DNA of 64,000 bases from Hyphomicrobiales bacterium (GCA_900466475.1 UBMI01000002.1:186001-250000), one strand, 5' to 3'; shown: positions 49,238 through 59,486, numbered from the stretch's first letter. Notes: generated by a model from the sequence alone, not told the origin. Program-made: numbers and translations.

Positions 49238-49963
49238 ATGGACGAAGCACAAGGCAATTCGAACTATGCGCTGGAGAAGCTGAGGGCTCTCCTGCAGTCG
49301 GATAGTCTCGATGCCGATGGCAAGCTGCCAACCGAACGTACGCTCTCCGAAATCCTCGGGGTCAGTCGCCGCTCCGTCCGCCGTGCACTGGAAGTACTGG
49401 AAGCCGAAGGCCGCATCTGGCGCCGGCAAGGCTCCGGCACCTTTGCCGGCAAGCGGCCGGATGGCTGGAGCAACCATGTCGATTCCATCATCGCCGACAC
49501 CGATCTCATGGAGATCATGGAAGTGCGCTTGCGCGTCGAGCCGCAGCTCGCACAGCTTGCCGCCATACGCGCCAAGGCAGCCGATATAGAGCGCATGTAT
49601 GATCTGGTGAAAAAGATCTACGAAAGCACGGATGCCGACGGCCGCGAACTCTGGGATGGCGCGCTGCATCGCCAGATTGCCCAATGCGCCGGCAACTCAT
49701 TCTTTCTCACGATCTTCGACGTCATCAACCGCGTGCGCCAGGACGAAGCCTGGCAGGCGATCCGCGAGCGCGCCCGCAGCGCCAGCCGCACGCGCGAAGT
49801 CACCCATGGCCAGCACACAGCCATCGTCGACGCTATCGCCGCGCGTGATCCAGGAAAGGCCGGCGAAGCCATGCGCCAACACCTGCTGACGCTGCAGGAA
49901 AGCCTCATCCGCATCACCTCTCTCGACCATGGCGAATTGGTGGCCGAGAAGGAGCCCAGCTGA
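49238..49963 (+). CDS. GntR/FadR family (FCD) transcriptional regulator
   Basis: The 241-residue protein has an N-terminal winged HTH (residues 10-75: LPTERTLSEILGVSRRSVRR, EAEGRIWRRQGSGTFAG). An FCD effector domain follows with metal-binding-type Asp/His positions such as LHRQIAQCAGN and HTAIVDAIAARDPGKAGEAM. The ATG at 49238 is chosen over the TTG at 49223, which lies inside the palindrome. It sits directly before the peptide transporter operon and probably regulates it. Confidence 0.92.
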   Translation: MDEAQGNSNYALEKLRALLQSDSLDADGKLPTERTLSEILGVSRRSVRRALEVLEAEGRIWRRQGSGTFAGKRPDGWSNHVDSIIADTDLMEIMEVRLRVEPQLAQLAAIRAKAADIERMYDLVKKIYESTDADGRELWDGALHRQIAQCAGNSFFLTIFDVINRVRQDEAWQAIRERARSASRTREVTHGQHTAIVDAIAARDPGKAGEAMRQHLLTLQESLIRITSLDHGELVAEKEPS

Positions 49964-50043
49964 GCGGAGAAATCGGCACGGCAGAGATAACCGCCGGCTC
50001 GACACGACAGACGTGAAACAAAAACATAAAAGAGGAGAATGGA

Positions 50044-51552
50044 ATGAAACTCGCCAAATTGCTGACGACCGCCACGGCAGCAGCGCTTTTTGCGCTTCCC
50101 GCTTTCGCGGTCGAACTGAAGATCGGCCTCCAGGACGACGCCGACGTGCTCGATCCCGCACAGTCGCGCACCTTCGTCGGTCGCATCGTCTATACCGCGA
50201 TGTGCGACAAGCTCGTTGACGTCTCGCCGGACCTGAAGATCGTGCCGCAGCTCGCAACCGAATGGAACTGGTCGGCTGACGGCAAGGAGCTCACGATGAA
50301 GCTCCGCCAGGGCGTGAAGTTCCAGGACGAAACGCCCTTTAACGCCGAAGCCGTCGTCGCCACCATCGAGCGCAACATGACCCTGCCGGAATCGCGTCGC
50401 AAGAGCGAGTTGAGCTCCGTGCAGAAGGTCGAGGCGTCAGGCGAATATGAAGTCAAGTTCACGCTGAAGAGCCCAGATGTCACCTTGCTCGCCCAGCTTT
50501 CTGACCGCGCGGGCATGATCGTCTCGCCGAAGGCTGCAAAGGAACTCGGCGCAAAGTTCGGCGACCATCCTGTTTGCGCCGGCCCGTTCAAATTTGTCGA
50601 ACGTGTCCAACAGGACCGTATCGTGCTCGAGAAGTTCCAGGACTACTGGAACAAGGACAATGTCTTCATCGACAAGCTGACTTACCTGCCGATCCCGGAT
50701 TCGACCGTACGCCTGGCCAATCTGCGCTCCGGCGATCTCGACATGATCGAACGCCTGGCCGCCACCGACGCCGAGACGGTCAAGAGCGACGCCAACCTCG
50801 TTTACAAGGATGTCGTCAACACCGGCTGGCTCGGCATCTATGCCAATGTCGGCAATGGCGCGCGTGCGGACAATCCGATCGGCAAGGACAAGCGCCTGCG
50901 CCAGGCCTTCTCGCTGGCAATCGACCGTGATGCCGCCATGCAGATCGTTTTCGAAGGCACGGGCGTTGCCGGCAACCAACCTTTCCCGCCGAGCAGCCCC
51001 TGGTTCGACAAGGATGTCCCGGTACCCGCTCGTGATGTCGAAAAGGCGAAGGCCCTTGTCAAGGCTGCAGGCTTCGACCGTGTGCCGGTCGAAATGCAGG
51101 TTCCGAACAGCCCGGTCACGATGCAGATGATGCAGATCATCCAGTCGATGGTTGCCGAAGCCGGTTTCGATGTCAGCCTGAAAGCGACGGAATTTGCGAC
51201 CCTGCTCAATGAGCAGACCGCCGGCAACTACCAGCTCAGCCGCTCTGACTGGTCCGGCCGCGTCGATCCCGATGGCAATATCCAGCAGTTCGTCACCTGC
51301 GGCGCCGGCCTGAACGACAGCAAATATTGCAACGCTGACGTCGACAAGCTTCTGACTGAAGCGCGCCAGTCCACGGATGACTCCGTGCGCAAGCAGAAAT
51401 ACGATGCCGCGACCGCAATCCTCAACGACGATTTGCCGATCATCTTCATTGGCCACCAGTCCTGGATCTGGGCGCTGCACAAGAACATCACCGGCTTCGT
51501 TGCTTCTCCCGACGGCATGATCCGCCTCGTCGGCGTGAAGAAGGAAGGCTGA
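50044..51552 (+). CDS. Peptide ABC transporter substrate-binding protein
   Basis: This periplasmic binding protein (SBP_bac_5) has 502 residues with a signal peptide to about residue 21 (ALPAFA). Motifs are DADVLDPAQSRTFVGRIVYT, LATEWNWSADGKELTMKLRQ and GPFKFVERVQQDRIVLEKF. GAGGAG stands before the ATG. It is the first transporter gene of the DppABC-like set. The ligand is presumably a di- or oligopeptide, perhaps gamma-glutamyl-containing, judging from the neighbouring transferase-like gene. Confidence 0.94.
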   Translation: MKLAKLLTTATAAALFALPAFAVELKIGLQDDADVLDPAQSRTFVGRIVYTAMCDKLVDVSPDLKIVPQLATEWNWSADGKELTMKLRQGVKFQDETPFNAEAVVATIERNMTLPESRRKSELSSVQKVEASGEYEVKFTLKSPDVTLLAQLSDRAGMIVSPKAAKELGAKFGDHPVCAGPFKFVERVQQDRIVLEKFQDYWNKDNVFIDKLTYLPIPDSTVRLANLRSGDLDMIERLAATDAETVKSDANLVYKDVVNTGWLGIYANVGNGARADNPIGKDKRLRQAFSLAIDRDAAMQIVFEGTGVAGNQPFPPSSPWFDKDVPVPARDVEKAKALVKAAGFDRVPVEMQVPNSPVTMQMMQIIQSMVAEAGFDVSLKATEFATLLNEQTAGNYQLSRSDWSGRVDPDGNIQQFVTCGAGLNDSKYCNADVDKLLTEARQSTDDSVRKQKYDAATAILNDDLPIIFIGHQSWIWALHKNITGFVASPDGMIRLVGVKKEG

Positions 51553-51615
51553 CAGCCACACGCTTCAGGTACGCGGCGCCTGTCGCCGCGTACCGCTGAT
51601 GGTATCGGAGCGCCT

Positions 51616-52563
51616 ATGTACAGGTTCATCGCCAAGCGGCTGCTGGTCGCCATTCCAACTTTGCTGATCATTTCGGTCTTCGTCTTCTCCCTGCAGAAGC
51701 TTCTGCCGGGCGACCCGGTTCTGGCCATGGCCGGCGAAGAGCGCGATCCGCAGGTGCTGGAATTCCTGCGGGAAAAATATCATCTCAACGACCCTGTTCC
51801 CTATCAGTATTTCTACTGGCTGGGCTCTGCGCTTCAGGGCGATCTCGGCATATCGCTGCGTACCAACCAGCCGGTTCTCGAGCTCGTGGCCGAGAAACTG
51901 CCGGTCACCATTCAGCTCGCGATCATGTCGATGATCTTCGCATTCGTGATCGGCGTGCCGATGGGCATTCTGGCCGCCGTCAAGAAGAACACGATCATCG
52001 ATTATCTCGCCAACATCATCGCTCTCTCAGGCCTGTCGATCCCCAATTTCTGGCTCGGCATCATGCTGATCCTGCTGATCTCGGTGAACCTCGGCTGGCT
52101 TCCGGCTTCGGGTTACGAGCCCTTCTTCTCCAATCCGCTGCGCTCGATCGAAACCATGATCATGCCCTCCTTCGTGCTCGGCAATGCGCTCGCCGCCACC
52201 TTGATGCGCCACACCCGTTCGGCCATGCTGAGCGTCCTGAGCGCCGACTATATCCGCACGGCCCGCGCCAAGGGGCTGCCGGAGAGTTCGGTGGTGCTAG
52301 AGCATAGTTTTCGCAATGCCGTATTGCCGATCGTAACGCTCAGCGCCCTGCTCTTCGGCGAGTTGCTCGCTGGTGCGGTTCTCACCGAGCAGATCTTCAC
52401 CATTCCCGGTTTCGGCAAGCTTATTGTCGATGCCGTCTTCAATCGCGATTACGCCGTCGTCCAGGGCGTCGTCATCTGCACGGCGATCGGCTTCATTCTG
52501 ATGAACCTCGTCGCTGACATCCTCTACGTTCTCCTCAATCCGCGCATGAGGGCTTCGCTATGA
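51616..52563 (+). CDS. Peptide ABC transporter permease, DppB/GsiC-like
   Basis: The 315-residue inner-membrane permease has six helices and the BPD_transp_1 loop SVLSADYIRTARAKGLPESS, and MYRFIAKRLLVAIPTLLIIS at the N-terminus. GGAG precedes the ATG. It forms the channel with the next gene, whose start overlaps its stop (ATGA). Confidence 0.95.
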   Translation: MYRFIAKRLLVAIPTLLIISVFVFSLQKLLPGDPVLAMAGEERDPQVLEFLREKYHLNDPVPYQYFYWLGSALQGDLGISLRTNQPVLELVAEKLPVTIQLAIMSMIFAFVIGVPMGILAAVKKNTIIDYLANIIALSGLSIPNFWLGIMLILLISVNLGWLPASGYEPFFSNPLRSIETMIMPSFVLGNALAATLMRHTRSAMLSVLSADYIRTARAKGLPESSVVLEHSFRNAVLPIVTLSALLFGELLAGAVLTEQIFTIPGFGKLIVDAVFNRDYAVVQGVVICTAIGFILMNLVADILYVLLNPRMRASL

Positions 52564-53444
52564 CCGCCATCGATCAAGTCGCGGCCACACCCGTTGTCTC
52601 GACCGAGCAACGCTCGCCAAGCCGTGCTTGGCGCAAGCTCAAGGCCAACAAAGGCGCGCTCGTCGGCCTCGCCATCATCGCCTTCTTCGCAATCCTTGCC
52701 ATCATCGCGCCACTCCTGCCGCTCCCCGACCCGAATGCCACAAGCTGGTCGACGATCCGCAAGGCCCCGTCGGCCGCCCACTGGCTCGGCACGGATGACA
52801 TCGGTCGCGACATCCTCTCCCGAATGATCTGGGGCGCCCAGGCCTCGTTGATGGCGGGCGTCTTTTCCGTAGCGATCGCCGTCCTCATCGGCGTACCCTT
52901 TGGCCTGATCTCAGGCTATTTCGGCGGCTGGATCGACATGATCATCTCCCGTATCACCGAAGCCTTTCTGGCAATGCCCTTCCTGATCACCGCGATTGCA
53001 CTCGCGGCCTTTCTCGGCCCAAGCCTGAGCAATGCGATGATCGCGATCGGCCTTTCGGCCATGCCGATCTTCGTACGCTTGACGCGCGGGCAGGTGCTGG
53101 CGGTCAAGACCGAGGAATATATCGAAGGTGCGCGGTCCATCGGCCTGCGTCACTCCAGCATCATCACCCGCTACATCCTGCCAAATGTCTTTGCGCCGAT
53201 CCTCGTACAGGCGACGTTGACGATCGCAACCGCAATCATCGCCGAAGCCAGTCTTTCCTTCCTCGGCCTCGGCCAGCAGCCACCGGCACCAAGCTGGGGC
53301 TCGATGCTGAACGTTGCCAAGAACTTCCTGAGCCAGGCACCGTGGATGGCGATGTGGCCAGGCATTGCCATCTTCCTCGTCGTTATCGGTTTTAATCTCT
53401 TGGGCGACGGCCTGCGCGATGCGCTCGATCCGCGCGAAGCATGA
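52560..53444 (+). CDS. Peptide ABC transporter permease, DppC/GsiD-like
   Basis: The 294-residue permease has an N-terminal helix and the OppC-type N domain (KLKANKGALVGLAIIAFFAI). HWLGTDDIGRDILSRMIWGA is diagnostic for the subfamily, and the coupling loop VLAVKTEEYIEGARSIGLRH follows. It overlaps dppB-like by four bases. The gamma-glutamyltransferase-like gene follows 21 bases later. Confidence 0.95.
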   Translation: MTAIDQVAATPVVSTEQRSPSRAWRKLKANKGALVGLAIIAFFAILAIIAPLLPLPDPNATSWSTIRKAPSAAHWLGTDDIGRDILSRMIWGAQASLMAGVFSVAIAVLIGVPFGLISGYFGGWIDMIISRITEAFLAMPFLITAIALAAFLGPSLSNAMIAIGLSAMPIFVRLTRGQVLAVKTEEYIEGARSIGLRHSSIITRYILPNVFAPILVQATLTIATAIIAEASLSFLGLGQQPPAPSWGSMLNVAKNFLSQAPWMAMWPGIAIFLVVIGFNLLGDGLRDALDPREA

Positions 53445-53465
53445 CCTCTCGAAAGGACATATGAA

Positions 53466-55250
53466 ATGACCGTATTCACGACCCGCCCCGAAATTCTGGG
53501 CACATTCGGTGTCGTTACCTCAACGCACTGGATCGCTTCCGCCGTTGGCATGAGCATCCTGGAAAAGGGCGGCAACGCCTTCGATGCGGCGGTTGCTACC
53601 GGCTTCACATTGCAGATCCTGGAGCCGCATCTCGTCGGCCCGGGCGGCGACATGCCGGCGATCATCTATTCCAAGAAAAAGGACAGGGTCGAGGTTATCT
53701 GTGCCCAAGGTCCTGCGCCCGCCGGCGCCACTATCGAACACTATACGTCCGAGGGCCTGAAACTGATCCCAGGCGACGGCCTGCTGGCAACTGTCATTCC
53801 CGGCTCCTTCGATGGCTGGATGCTGATGCTGCGCGATTACGGCCGGCTGAGCGTGCGTGACGTTCTGGAACCGGCGATCTATTACGCCGAAAACGGCCAT
53901 CCGCTGCTGCCGCGCGTCTCCGCAACCATCAAGGGTCTTGCCGAATTCTTTGAAAAGGAATGGCCGACCTCCTACGAAACCTGGGTGCCCGGCGGTTCCG
54001 TTCCCGAACCCAATTCCAACTTCAAGAACCCGGTTCTGGCCGAGACCTGGAAGCGCATCATTTCCGAGGCCGAAGCCAAGCAGGGTCGCGAGGCCCAGAT
54101 CGAAGCCGCCCGCGACGCCTTCTACCGCGGTTTCGTCGCCGAAAAGATCGCAAGCTACTTGAAGACCGCCGAAGTGATGGATGCGAGCGGCAACAGCCAC
54201 ATGGCGGTGCTGACGGCCGACGACATGGCGAATTGGTCGGCAACGATCGAGGAACCGCAGACCTACGACTATCGCGGCTGGACGGTTGCCAAGATCGGCC
54301 CCTGGGGCCAGGGTCCGGTCTTCCTGCAGACCCTGTCGATCCTCAAGGGCATGGACATCGCCGCAATGGCGCCTGATGGAGCCGACTTCGTCCATACCGT
54401 GACCGAAGCCATGAAACTCGCCTTCGCCGATCGAGAGATCTACTATGGTGATCCCAAATTCGCCGAGGTGCCGCTCGATCAGCTTCTGTCGGACACCTAC
54501 GCCGCCGCCCGCCGCAAACTCATCACAGACGAGGCCTCCTTCGACCTGCGTCCCGGGAAGCTGCCCGGCTTCGAGCAGCAATACGATGTGACGATGGACA
54601 TGCTCGGCGCCGATTCCAAGACCGGCGCCGTCTACGAGCCGACCATGGCGCACCTGAGGGAAAAGCGCGGCGACACTGTTCATATCGACGTCATCGACCG
54701 CGAAGGCAACATGGTGTCTGTCACGCCCTCGGGCGGCTGGCTGCAGTCCTCGCCGATCATCCCGGGTCTTGGTTTCTGCCTGAATTCGCGCGCCCAGATG
54801 TTCTGGCTGAAGCCCGGCCTGCCGACCTCCCTTGCTCCCGGCAAACGCCCGCGCACGACACTGACGCCCTCACTTGCCCTCTACGAAGGCCGGCCGACAC
54901 TCGCCTTCGGCACCCCCGGCGGCGACCAGCAGGAACAGTGGCAGCTTTCCTTCTTCCTGCGTTATGTGCACCACAAGATGAACCTGCAGGCGGCGATCGA
55001 CCAGCCGCTCTTCCACACCTCGCATTTCCCTGGCTCCTTCTATCCGCGCACACGTGAGCCGGGCGGTCTGATGGTGGAAGGCAATTTCAGCGCCGATGTG
55101 CTCGAGAACCTGCGCGCCCGCGGCCACGAGCTCACTGTCTCCGACCCCTGGGCTATCGGCCGCCTGACCGCCGCGCGCCGCGATGCAGATGGACTGCTGC
55201 GTGCCGCTGCAACGCCACGCCTCATGCAGGCCTATGCGATCGGGAGATAG
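53466..55250 (+). CDS. Gamma-glutamyltransferase-like Ntn hydrolase
   Basis: The 594-residue protein belongs to the Ggt family, which cleaves gamma-glutamyl bonds after autoproteolysis. It begins TRPEILGTFGVVTSTHWIAS without any signal peptide, so it is cytosolic rather than periplasmic. The likely autoprocessing and catalytic Thr is Thr404 in RGDTVHIDVIDREGNMVS. Substrate-loop residues after it diverge from the classical TTHYSVVD, so a different gamma-linked or amide substrate is possible. It is co-transcribed with the peptide transporter. Confidence 0.88.
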   Translation: MTVFTTRPEILGTFGVVTSTHWIASAVGMSILEKGGNAFDAAVATGFTLQILEPHLVGPGGDMPAIIYSKKKDRVEVICAQGPAPAGATIEHYTSEGLKLIPGDGLLATVIPGSFDGWMLMLRDYGRLSVRDVLEPAIYYAENGHPLLPRVSATIKGLAEFFEKEWPTSYETWVPGGSVPEPNSNFKNPVLAETWKRIISEAEAKQGREAQIEAARDAFYRGFVAEKIASYLKTAEVMDASGNSHMAVLTADDMANWSATIEEPQTYDYRGWTVAKIGPWGQGPVFLQTLSILKGMDIAAMAPDGADFVHTVTEAMKLAFADREIYYGDPKFAEVPLDQLLSDTYAAARRKLITDEASFDLRPGKLPGFEQQYDVTMDMLGADSKTGAVYEPTMAHLREKRGDTVHIDVIDREGNMVSVTPSGGWLQSSPIIPGLGFCLNSRAQMFWLKPGLPTSLAPGKRPRTTLTPSLALYEGRPTLAFGTPGGDQQEQWQLSFFLRYVHHKMNLQAAIDQPLFHTSHFPGSFYPRTREPGGLMVEGNFSADVLENLRARGHELTVSDPWAIGRLTAARRDADGLLRAAATPRLMQAYAIGR

Positions 55251-55252
55251 GC

Positions 55253-56008
55253 ATGACATGGTCCATCGTCGCCCGTGATCCCGGCACAGGCTATCTCGGC
55301 ATTGCCGTCGCCACCCGCTTCTTTGCGGTCGGCGGCTTGGTGCCGCATATCCGCGGCGCTATCGGCGCGGTCGCCACCCAGGCCTTCGTCAGCCCGCTCT
55401 ACGGCACCGACGGGCTTGCCATGCTTGCCGAGGGCAAGGCGCCGGATGAGATCATCGCCGAACTGACCGGCCGTGACGCCGGCCACGATCAGCGCCAGCT
55501 TCATCTGATCGATGCCCAGGGCCGCAACGCGGCCTTCACCGGCGCCAAATGCATCGATTGGGCCGGTCACCTGGTCGACGATAATGTTTCCGTCGCCGGC
55601 AATATGCTGGCAGGTCCTCAAGTCGTCGCCGAGACGCTTGCGACCTACAAGAAGGCAATGGACAAGCCTTTCATCGAGCGCCTGCTGGAATCCATGCAGG
55701 CCGGCGAGGATGCCGGTGGCGACAAGCGTGGCAAACAGTCTGCCGCCCTCCTCGTCCACCGTGATCAGGATTATCCCTGGCTCAGCATCAGGGCAGACGA
55801 TCATCCCGATCCGCTCGCGGAATTGCGCCGGCTCTATGCAGTAGCGCAGGAACGCTACATGCACGTTGCCGAGACGATGGCGACGAAGGCCAATCCCAAT
55901 GGAATGATCGACAGGCGCGAGATCGATGAAAAGATCGCGGCGCTGGAAGCCGCGCGCATTGCGAAAGGACGACCGTCCGCCTCACTTGCCACGTCTTTGA
56001 AGACTTGA
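55253..56008 (+). CDS. DUF1028 family protein
   Basis: The 251-residue protein matches DUF1028, whose members have an Ntn-hydrolase-like fold. Motifs are TWSIVARDPGTGYLGIAVAT, VGGLVPHIRGAIGAVATQAF and HQRQLHLIDAQG-type HDQRQLHLIDAQGRNAAFTG. Its ATG is two bases after the Ggt-like stop. The function is unknown. Genes of this family recur beside peptide transport and gamma-glutamyl-type hydrolase genes, as here, which suggests amide or peptide hydrolysis. Confidence 0.9.
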   Translation: MTWSIVARDPGTGYLGIAVATRFFAVGGLVPHIRGAIGAVATQAFVSPLYGTDGLAMLAEGKAPDEIIAELTGRDAGHDQRQLHLIDAQGRNAAFTGAKCIDWAGHLVDDNVSVAGNMLAGPQVVAETLATYKKAMDKPFIERLLESMQAGEDAGGDKRGKQSAALLVHRDQDYPWLSIRADDHPDPLAELRRLYAVAQERYMHVAETMATKANPNGMIDRREIDEKIAALEAARIAKGRPSASLATSLKT

Positions 56009-56060
56009 AGCCTCTCCGGCAAAGAACCTGCCTCCGGCACAAAAAGAACACGGGAACGAT

Positions 56061-57899
56061 ATGAGTGATCAGCCTGCAGCATCCGTCTCTCCGGTCCTTT
56101 CCGTCCGGAACCTGACAACTTCCTTTCTCTCCGATGGCGAATGGAGATCGGTTGTTCGTAATGTCTCCTTCGATGTCATGCCGGGGGAAACGGTCGCCAT
56201 CGTCGGAGAGAGCGGTTCCGGCAAAAGCGTCACCTCGCTTTCCATCATGCGCCTGCTCGCCAAGGGCTCAAGCCGCGTCGAAGGCAGCATCACGTTGACC
56301 GGCCGCGATGTCCTCTCCCTCTCTGATCGGGAGATGCGGGCCGTGCGCGGCAAGGATGCCGCGATGATCTTTCAGGAGCCGATGACCAGCCTGAACCCGA
56401 TCTTCACCATCGGCCGGCAGATTTCCGAAGCGCTGACATGCCATGGTGATATCAGCAAAGCCGACGCGCGCGCCGAAACAATCCGCCTTCTCGAGAAGGT
56501 ACGCATTCCCAATGCCGCATCCCGTTTCGACGAATATCCTCACCAGTTTTCAGGTGGCATGCGCCAGCGCGTCATGATCGCCATGGCGCTCGCCTCCCGG
56601 CCCAAGCTGTTGATTGCCGACGAGCCAACCACCGCGCTCGACGTCACCATCCAGGGCCAGATCCTCGATCTCATCAAAGTGCTGCAGGAAGAAGAGGGCA
56701 TGTCCGTTCTCTTCATCACCCATGACATGGGTGTGGTCGCCGAGATCGCCGACCGCACCATCGTCATGTATCGCGGCGAAGCCGTCGAAACCGGCACGAC
56801 GGACGATATCTTCAATCGCGGCAAACACCCCTATACGCGTGCCCTGCTCTCCGCCGTGCCGCGCCTGGGCTCGATGGATGGCCGCAAATGGCCGCTGCGT
56901 TTCCCCGTCATCGACACGATGACCGGCGAACGATGCGATCCGGTGGAAGTCGCCGAAACCGTCGATCGCCGAAAGACGCCGATCCTCGAAGTGAAGAACC
57001 TCGTCACCCGCTTCGATATTCGCGGCGGTCTCTTCGGCCGCAGAACCGGCGCCATCCATGCTGTTGAGGACGTCTCCTTCGAACTCTTTCAGGGCGAGAC
57101 CCTGTCGCTCGTCGGCGAATCCGGTTGCGGCAAATCCACGACGGGCCGCTCGATCACCCGTCTGGTGCAACCAAATGCAGGCTCCGTCAGCCTTGATGGC
57201 TATGATGTCCTGAACCTCGATGCGGTCAGCCTGCGCAATATGCGCCGCAGCATCCAGATGATCTTCCAGGACCCCTTCGCGAGCCTCAATCCGCGTATGA
57301 CGATCGGTGCCGCTGTCGCCGAGCCCTTCACCGAACACGGGCTTGGCACCCGCACCCAGGCCCGTGAAAAGGCTGCCGACCTGCTCGAACGCGTTGGCCT
57401 GAAGCCTGACATGATGAAGCGCTACCCGCACGAGTTTTCGGGCGGCCAGCGCCAGCGCATCTGCATCGCCCGCGCCCTTGCCCTCGACCCGAAGGTGATC
57501 GTCGCCGACGAGAGCGTGTCGGCACTCGATGTTTCCATCAAGGCGCAGGTGTGCAATCTCCTGATGGATCTGCAGCAGAGTCTCAACCTCGCCTTCCTCT
57601 TCATCTCTCACGACATGGCGGTGGTCGAACGAGTCAGTCATCGCGTCGCGGTCATGTATCTCGGCGAGATCGTCGAGATCGGTCCGCGCGAAGAACTCTT
57701 CCGCAATCCCCAGCATCCCTATACCAGGAAGCTGATGGCGGCTGTGCCCGTGCCGGATCCTGCTCGCCGCGGGATCCGCCGCAACCTCGGCACCGACGAA
57801 TTGAAAAGCCCGGTCCGCCCTGTGGGTTATATTCCGCCCAAGCGTCAATATCGCGAGGTCGCTGCAGGCCATCTGGTGCGCCTAGAGCAAGCCGCTTGA
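56061..57899 (+). CDS. Peptide ABC transporter ATPase, fused double (GsiA-like)
   Basis: This 612-residue protein is two ATP-binding domains in one chain. The first has Walker A GESGSGKS at residues 49-56 and the second Walker [10 protein letters not shown] from Gly352, each with signature and Walker B ([12 protein letters not shown] and [12 protein letters not shown]). E. coli GsiA, the ATPase of the glutathione importer, has the same fused form. Here it closes an operon with the DppBC-like permeases and the Ggt-like enzyme, which is consistent with, but does not prove, import of gamma-glutamyl peptides. Confidence 0.95.
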   Translation: MSDQPAASVSPVLSVRNLTTSFLSDGEWRSVVRNVSFDVMPGETVAIVGESGSGKSVTSLSIMRLLAKGSSRVEGSITLTGRDVLSLSDREMRAVRGKDAAMIFQEPMTSLNPIFTIGRQISEALTCHGDISKADARAETIRLLEKVRIPNAASRFDEYPHQFSGGMRQRVMIAMALASRPKLLIADEPTTALDVTIQGQILDLIKVLQEEEGMSVLFITHDMGVVAEIADRTIVMYRGEAVETGTTDDIFNRGKHPYTRALLSAVPRLGSMDGRKWPLRFPVIDTMTGERCDPVEVAETVDRRKTPILEVKNLVTRFDIRGGLFGRRTGAIHAVEDVSFELFQGETLSLVGESGCGKSTTGRSITRLVQPNAGSVSLDGYDVLNLDAVSLRNMRRSIQMIFQDPFASLNPRMTIGAAVAEPFTEHGLGTRTQAREKAADLLERVGLKPDMMKRYPHEFSGGQRQRICIARALALDPKVIVADESVSALDVSIKAQVCNLLMDLQQSLNLAFLFISHDMAVVERVSHRVAVMYLGEIVEIGPREELFRNPQHPYTRKLMAAVPVPDPARRGIRRNLGTDELKSPVRPVGYIPPKRQYREVAAGHLVRLEQAA

Positions 57900-58154
57900 G
57901 CTAGTCCGGGAGGTTTAGGCGACGGCCAAAGAGCGCAAGTATTGCAGGAAGTGGATAGCATCCGAGGGGGTGCGGTTAATCCATTTTGCTGCATCGCTTA
58001 TATTATTTATTCCAGATATTATTTCACTGACGATTATTAACGCCAACTGCGGCCGTTTGTGATCTCTTATCCCTGCGAATCAAAAAGGTTTGATTTGCAT
58101 GGGGACAGCCACCATGTTGAAGCATGGGGCGATCAAACAGTTGGGCAGGAGCAC

Positions 58155-59486
58155 ATGCTGCAACGGATTGAAGACATTGATGCCGCGCTAGTCGACAGGC
58201 TGCAGCACTCAGCGTTCAAGTATTTCCTGAAATATTCCAATCCCGAAAACGGCCTCGTGCCGGATACCTCGATCCCTGGCGTGCCGGCAAGCATCGCCGC
58301 GGTCGGCTTCGGGCTTTCCTCCTATCCCGTTGGTGTGGAACGCGGCTGGATCAGCCGTGAGGAAGCCGCCGAGCGCGTCTTCAATACGCTGCATTTCTTC
58401 GCCAATGCCAAGCAGGGTACGGAACGTCACGCGACCGGACATCGCGGCTTCTTCTATCACTTCCTGCACGTGGATACCGGCAACCGCGCCTGGAATAGCG
58501 AGCTTTCGACGATCGACACTGCTCTGCTCATTGCAGGCATCCTGACCGCCGCCCAATATTTCGACGGCGAGGATCAAACCGAGACCGAAATCCGGGCGCT
58601 CGCAACATTCATCTACGAGCGCGTCGACTGGCGCTGGGCACTGAACAAGGGCGATTGCATCTCGATGGGCTGGAAGCCTTCTTCCGGCTTCCTGCGCTGG
58701 CGCTATCACGGCTTCGACGAGGCGATCATCCTCTATACGCTGGCGCTGGCATCGCCGACGCATCCGATCCCGCAGTCGTCTTACGATGCCTTCACGGCAA
58801 GCTATTCGTGGATGATCTTCAACGAACAGCCCTATCTCTATGCCGGCCCGCTCTTCATCCATCTCTTCTCCCATGCCTGGATCGATTTCCGCGGCATCCA
58901 GGACAAGCCGATGGCCGAGCGGAACTGGGATTATTTCCGCAATACGCAGGTCGTCATCAACGTCCAGCGCGATTATGCGGAACGCAATCCCGGTCAGTTC
59001 GTCGGCTACAGCAAGGACATCTGGGGCTTCACGGCCTGCGACGGCCCGCCGCCGACACGCCGCATGCGCGGTGGCCGTAGCCCGAAAGTATTGGGTTATG
59101 CCGCACGCGGTGCTCCGCTCGGCCCCGATGACGGCACGATCGCACCCTGGGCGCCACTCGGCTGCCTGCCCTACGACCGGCAGGCCGCCCTCGATGGCAC
59201 CAAGGCTCTGCTGACCACCTATCCGAACCTGCTTCTGGAAGGCGGCTTCCCCGGCGGCTTCAACCCGACGGTCCAGACCAAGCGGCCGGAAGGCTGGGTC
59301 GACGACCGCACCGTGGCTATCGACCAGGGCCTCCTCGTCATGACGGTCGAGAACGACCGCTCCGACTTCATCTGGAAGCTGATGCGCAAGAATCCGGTCA
59401 TCCGTCTCGGTCTCGAACGTGCCGGCTTTACCGGTGGTTGGCTGGCCGGTGAGGGATCCGAAGAGCTGGTTCTGAAGGCGGGCTGA
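58155..59486 (+). CDS. Glucoamylase-like protein (PF10091/GH144 type), copy 2
   Basis: The protein has 443 residues from the ATG at 58155, with AGGAG close before it. It is a paralogue of the gene at 42956, sharing NPENGLVPD, GVPASIAAVG, GFFYHFLHVDTGNRAWNSEL and STIDTALLIAGILTAAQYFD. Conserved acidic and aromatic residues probably form the active cleft. It has no signal peptide. The likely substrate is a beta-glucan, perhaps beta-1,2, given the GH144 relationship. It lies alone, 255 bases after the peptide island, and its upstream region is AT-rich near 57990-58040. Confidence 0.88.
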   Translation: MLQRIEDIDAALVDRLQHSAFKYFLKYSNPENGLVPDTSIPGVPASIAAVGFGLSSYPVGVERGWISREEAAERVFNTLHFFANAKQGTERHATGHRGFFYHFLHVDTGNRAWNSELSTIDTALLIAGILTAAQYFDGEDQTETEIRALATFIYERVDWRWALNKGDCISMGWKPSSGFLRWRYHGFDEAIILYTLALASPTHPIPQSSYDAFTASYSWMIFNEQPYLYAGPLFIHLFSHAWIDFRGIQDKPMAERNWDYFRNTQVVINVQRDYAERNPGQFVGYSKDIWGFTACDGPPPTRRMRGGRSPKVLGYAARGAPLGPDDGTIAPWAPLGCLPYDRQAALDGTKALLTTYPNLLLEGGFPGGFNPTVQTKRPEGWVDDRTVAIDQGLLVMTVENDRSDFIWKLMRKNPVIRLGLERAGFTGGWLAGEGSEELVLKAG

